NCBI RefSeq assembly: GCF_021184025.1
Contig: NZ_CP036537.1
Coordinates: forward strand, 5,423,001-5,487,000
From: Rhodopseudomonas boonkerdii
GTDB taxonomy: Bacteria > Pseudomonadota > Alphaproteobacteria > Rhizobiales > Xanthobacteraceae
Direction: 5' to 3'
Length of the DNA stretch: 64,000 bases
Part shown: in pieces, positions 62,166-64,000 of the stretch
Position numbering within the stretch: the first letter of the stretch is position 1
Layout: every line of letters starts with the position of its first letter
Made by a program: the position numbers and the translations under genes
Notes under the pieces: model-generated
What the model was told of the DNA's origin: nothing
What the model saw: only the letters and a program-made list of their open reading frames with translations
Databases searched by the model: none

Positions 62166-63386
62166 ATGGATTTGAGCTATGGCCCCAGATACCTAGCGCT
62201 ACGAGAAGAGGTGCGCGACTTCATAAAGCAATACGGCGATCAGTCGCCCCGTACAGGAGGCGGTCGTAAACGACCGGACAAGCGGGCGCTGGATTGGCAG
62301 CGCCTGCTTCTCCAGCGTGGATACTTCGCGCGCACCATTCCCAAGGAGTACGGCGGCTTCGGCCTTCCGCTAGACGTAATGGAATTGGCGATCATAGCAG
62401 ACGAATTTTCGACGGCCGGTGTTTCTGCAGGCATCATGAATCAGGGAATCTCGATGCTTGTACCGACCCTTCTTGAGGTTGGATCCAGAGAGCAGTGCGC
62501 AAAATGGATCGGTCCGACCATCCGCGGCGAGGTCATCTGGTGTCAAGGATATTCCGAACCGGGGTCTGGTTCAGACTTGGCAGCTGTAAAAACACATGCG
62601 TATGTGGATGACGGTCGTTTTGTAATCAATGGTCAAAAAATCTGGACCAGTTCGGCGCACTTTGCTGACATGATGTTCCTGCTGTGCCGCACCGATGCAG
62701 ATAAGGGCAAACACGGCGGACTTTCGTATCTCTTAATCCCAATGAGTGCCGAAGGAATCGAGGTCCGTCCACTCATAACAATGACCGGGCGAGCCGAATT
62801 TAACGAGACTTTCCTTACCAATGTGCGCGTTCCAATCGACCAGATCGTAATGCAGCGAGGCGATGGCTGGCACGTCGCTAACGTGACTTTGAAATACGAA
62901 CGCCTTCTCCTTGGCGATCCCAATAAGCTCGCACATCGGCTTGCCCGGGTCATAGAGTTGATGAGAAGGACTTCTTTAATAGGTGTGCCGACAATTGAAA
63001 TTCCGGAGTATCGCGATCGGCTTCTCAAGCTTCAAGGTGAAGTCCTTGCATCGAAATTCCACGGTCTTCGATTGCTGAGTGAGCAGTCCAGAGATGAAGA
63101 GTCGGGTGTCAGGCGCCTGATCGTAAAGCTAAACGGCACCATGATTGCCTACCGCTTGTCTTCGTTGGCCGTCGACGTGCTTGGTGCGGCAGGTCTGTCT
63201 TATGAGCCTAAAGGTGAAGCACTAGAAGACGATGAGGCAACGACTTGGCAGATCGACAACATGTACGATATCGGTCTGATCATCGGTGGTGGCTCGTCCA
63301 ATATCCAAAGGAACATCATCGGAGAGCGCGGACTTGGTTTGCCCCGCGAGCCGACCGCGAATACAAAATCCGCCCAAAAGGTATGA
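62166..63386 (+). CDS. acyl-CoA dehydrogenase family protein (first of a pair)
   Basis: A 406-residue flavoenzyme. FAD/substrate blocks: GYFARTIPKEYGG, WCQGYSEPGSGSDLAAVKT, FVINGQKIWTSSAHFADMM, and the C-terminal SNIQRNIIGERGLGLPRE. At the place where many family members have the catalytic base (Y-E-G-T), this one reads IIGGGS, so the base may come from elsewhere or from the partner. Two adjacent ACADs, as here, form heterotetramers in sterol side-chain degradation. The ATG at 62166 has GGAGGAG 7 bp upstream; that at 62160 is too close. Confidence 0.85.
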   Translation: MDLSYGPRYLALREEVRDFIKQYGDQSPRTGGGRKRPDKRALDWQRLLLQRGYFARTIPKEYGGFGLPLDVMELAIIADEFSTAGVSAGIMNQGISMLVPTLLEVGSREQCAKWIGPTIRGEVIWCQGYSEPGSGSDLAAVKTHAYVDDGRFVINGQKIWTSSAHFADMMFLLCRTDADKGKHGGLSYLLIPMSAEGIEVRPLITMTGRAEFNETFLTNVRVPIDQIVMQRGDGWHVANVTLKYERLLLGDPNKLAHRLARVIELMRRTSLIGVPTIEIPEYRDRLLKLQGEVLASKFHGLRLLSEQSRDEESGVRRLIVKLNGTMIAYRLSSLAVDVLGAAGLSYEPKGEALEDDEATTWQIDNMYDIGLIIGGGSSNIQRNIIGERGLGLPREPTANTKSAQKV

Positions 63387-63389
63387 GAC

Positions 63390-64000
63390 ATGGAGTTTGG
63401 TCTTAGCAACGAACAGCAGCTACTTGAGAGCTCGCTGCGCCGATTTCTGGAAGGAGAGCTCTCTATCGAGAGGTTGCGCAAGGTCGCCGGAATTGGCACC
63501 GGATTTGATGCAGCGCTGTGGGAGGGCTTGGTGGGACAGGGGATTGTGGGATTTCTGGTCCCGGAGCATTTCGGGGGCACCGGACTGGCGTTGCTGGACG
63601 CGGCAGTTGTTGCGGAAAGTCTCGGCTATCATGTTACGCCTCTACCGTTTCTGGCCAGCGTCGTGATGGCGCCGCTTACGTTGATGTCTTTTGGCAGCGA
63701 GGCGCAGCAAGCGGAATGGCTTCCCAAGATAGCGAGCGGCGAAGTTAAAATGAGTATGGCGTTCGTGGACGGAGCCGGGCAAACAGGATGCAATTCAGCA
63801 TGGCTGAAAGGCAACATGCTTAGTGGCCATTTGACCGGAGTGCTCGACGCTGGAGCCGCATCTCACGTCCTCGTGCTCTTAACTGATGGTCGGGCAGCAC
63901 TTGTTGACGCTCATGATACAGGGGTCACTGTTGACGTGCATGCAAGCATTGATCGGACTCGGCCTATATCCAGCTACGCTTTCAGTGGAGCTAAAGCAAT
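63390..64000 (+). CDS. acyl-CoA dehydrogenase family protein (second of a pair; 3' end outside window)
   Basis: The ATG at 63390 begins 3 bp after the first gene's stop, and the frame stays open to the window end (203 codons). MEFGLSNEQQLLESSLRRFLEGE, GFLVPEHFGGTGLALLDAAVVAESLG and PFLASVVMAPL match the N-terminal and middle domains of the family. The catalytic region lies beyond the window. Likely partner subunit of the preceding gene. Confidence 0.85.
   Translation, partial: MEFGLSNEQQLLESSLRRFLEGELSIERLRKVAGIGTGFDAALWEGLVGQGIVGFLVPEHFGGTGLALLDAAVVAESLGYHVTPLPFLASVVMAPLTLMSFGSEAQQAEWLPKIASGEVKMSMAFVDGAGQTGCNSAWLKGNMLSGHLTGVLDAGAASHVLVLLTDGRAALVDAHDTGVTVDVHASIDRTRPISSYAFSGAKA

Overview
The window looks like chromosomal DNA of an alphaproteobacterium of the Bradyrhizobium/Afipia/Rhodopseudomonas group (Nitrobacteraceae). 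This is inferred from the high G+C, the protein families (DUF1236, MXKDX repeat protein, FecR proteins of rhizobial type) and the plasmid-like gene set in the island. No 16S rRNA or other marker is present, so the genus is uncertain.

Region 1 (1-26.6 kb) is ordinary host backbone. It holds the end of a VWA-like protein, an MBL-fold hydrolase, a DUF1236 protein, a PHB-depolymerase-type esterase, the MXKDX protein, an MFS exporter, HtpX, a luciferase-like oxidoreductase, a secreted SGNH protein, a frameshifted DedA gene and an SDR dehydrogenase. From 10.8 to 19.2 kb lies a four-gene same-strand cluster: a 961-aa secreted FecR/cadherin-like/RTX-like protein, a type I secretion ABC ATPase, its HlyD-type adaptor and a CHASE2-adenylate cyclase. 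Next come an alkanesulfonate cluster (ssuD-ssuC-ssuB plus a flavin reductase, no ssuA), a PAS-GGDEF-EAL protein, a YccF protein and a polysaccharide deacetylase.

Region 2 (26.8-50.4 kb) is an integrated conjugative or mobilizable element. Its left edge has a broken 5' half of a tRNA-Arg and, 290 bp on, an intact tRNA-Arg(CCG). The element's large serine recombinase gene runs antisense into the intact tRNA. A leftward block follows, listed here from left to right: recombinase, MobF relaxase-helicase, VirD4/TraG-like coupling protein, ParA-like ATPase and several unknown genes, one with a HExxH zincin motif. A rightward block then carries an AAA/helicase-like protein, DUF932, a long ParB-like protein, a toprim protein, DUF2493 and DUF736, a set familiar from rhizobial plasmids and islands. 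No mating-pair-formation (virB/trb) genes are in the window. Two pairs of repeated upstream sequences (relaxase and ParA; DUF2493 and DUF736) suggest shared control.

Region 3 (48.8-57.4 kb) is an insertion-sequence graveyard. It has an intact IS110 transposase, a two-ORF IS3 element with terminal inverted repeats, IS3, IS110 and IS630 remnants, and a decayed locus. In that locus a DNA methyltransferase that has lost its SAM-binding end is joined to an N-terminally truncated GHKL/histidine-kinase-like gene, which is itself cut off by IS3 sequence.

Region 4 (57.5-64 kb) is a catabolic cluster: a Baeyer-Villiger-type monooxygenase, a MaoC/FAS1-like dehydratase, a Zn-ribbon/OB-fold protein and a thiolase-like protein on the minus strand, with two adjacent acyl-CoA dehydrogenases divergently on the plus strand (the second runs off the window). 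The gene set resembles actinobacterial sterol side-chain (igr-type) operons. A perfect palindrome between the divergent units is a likely TetR-type operator.
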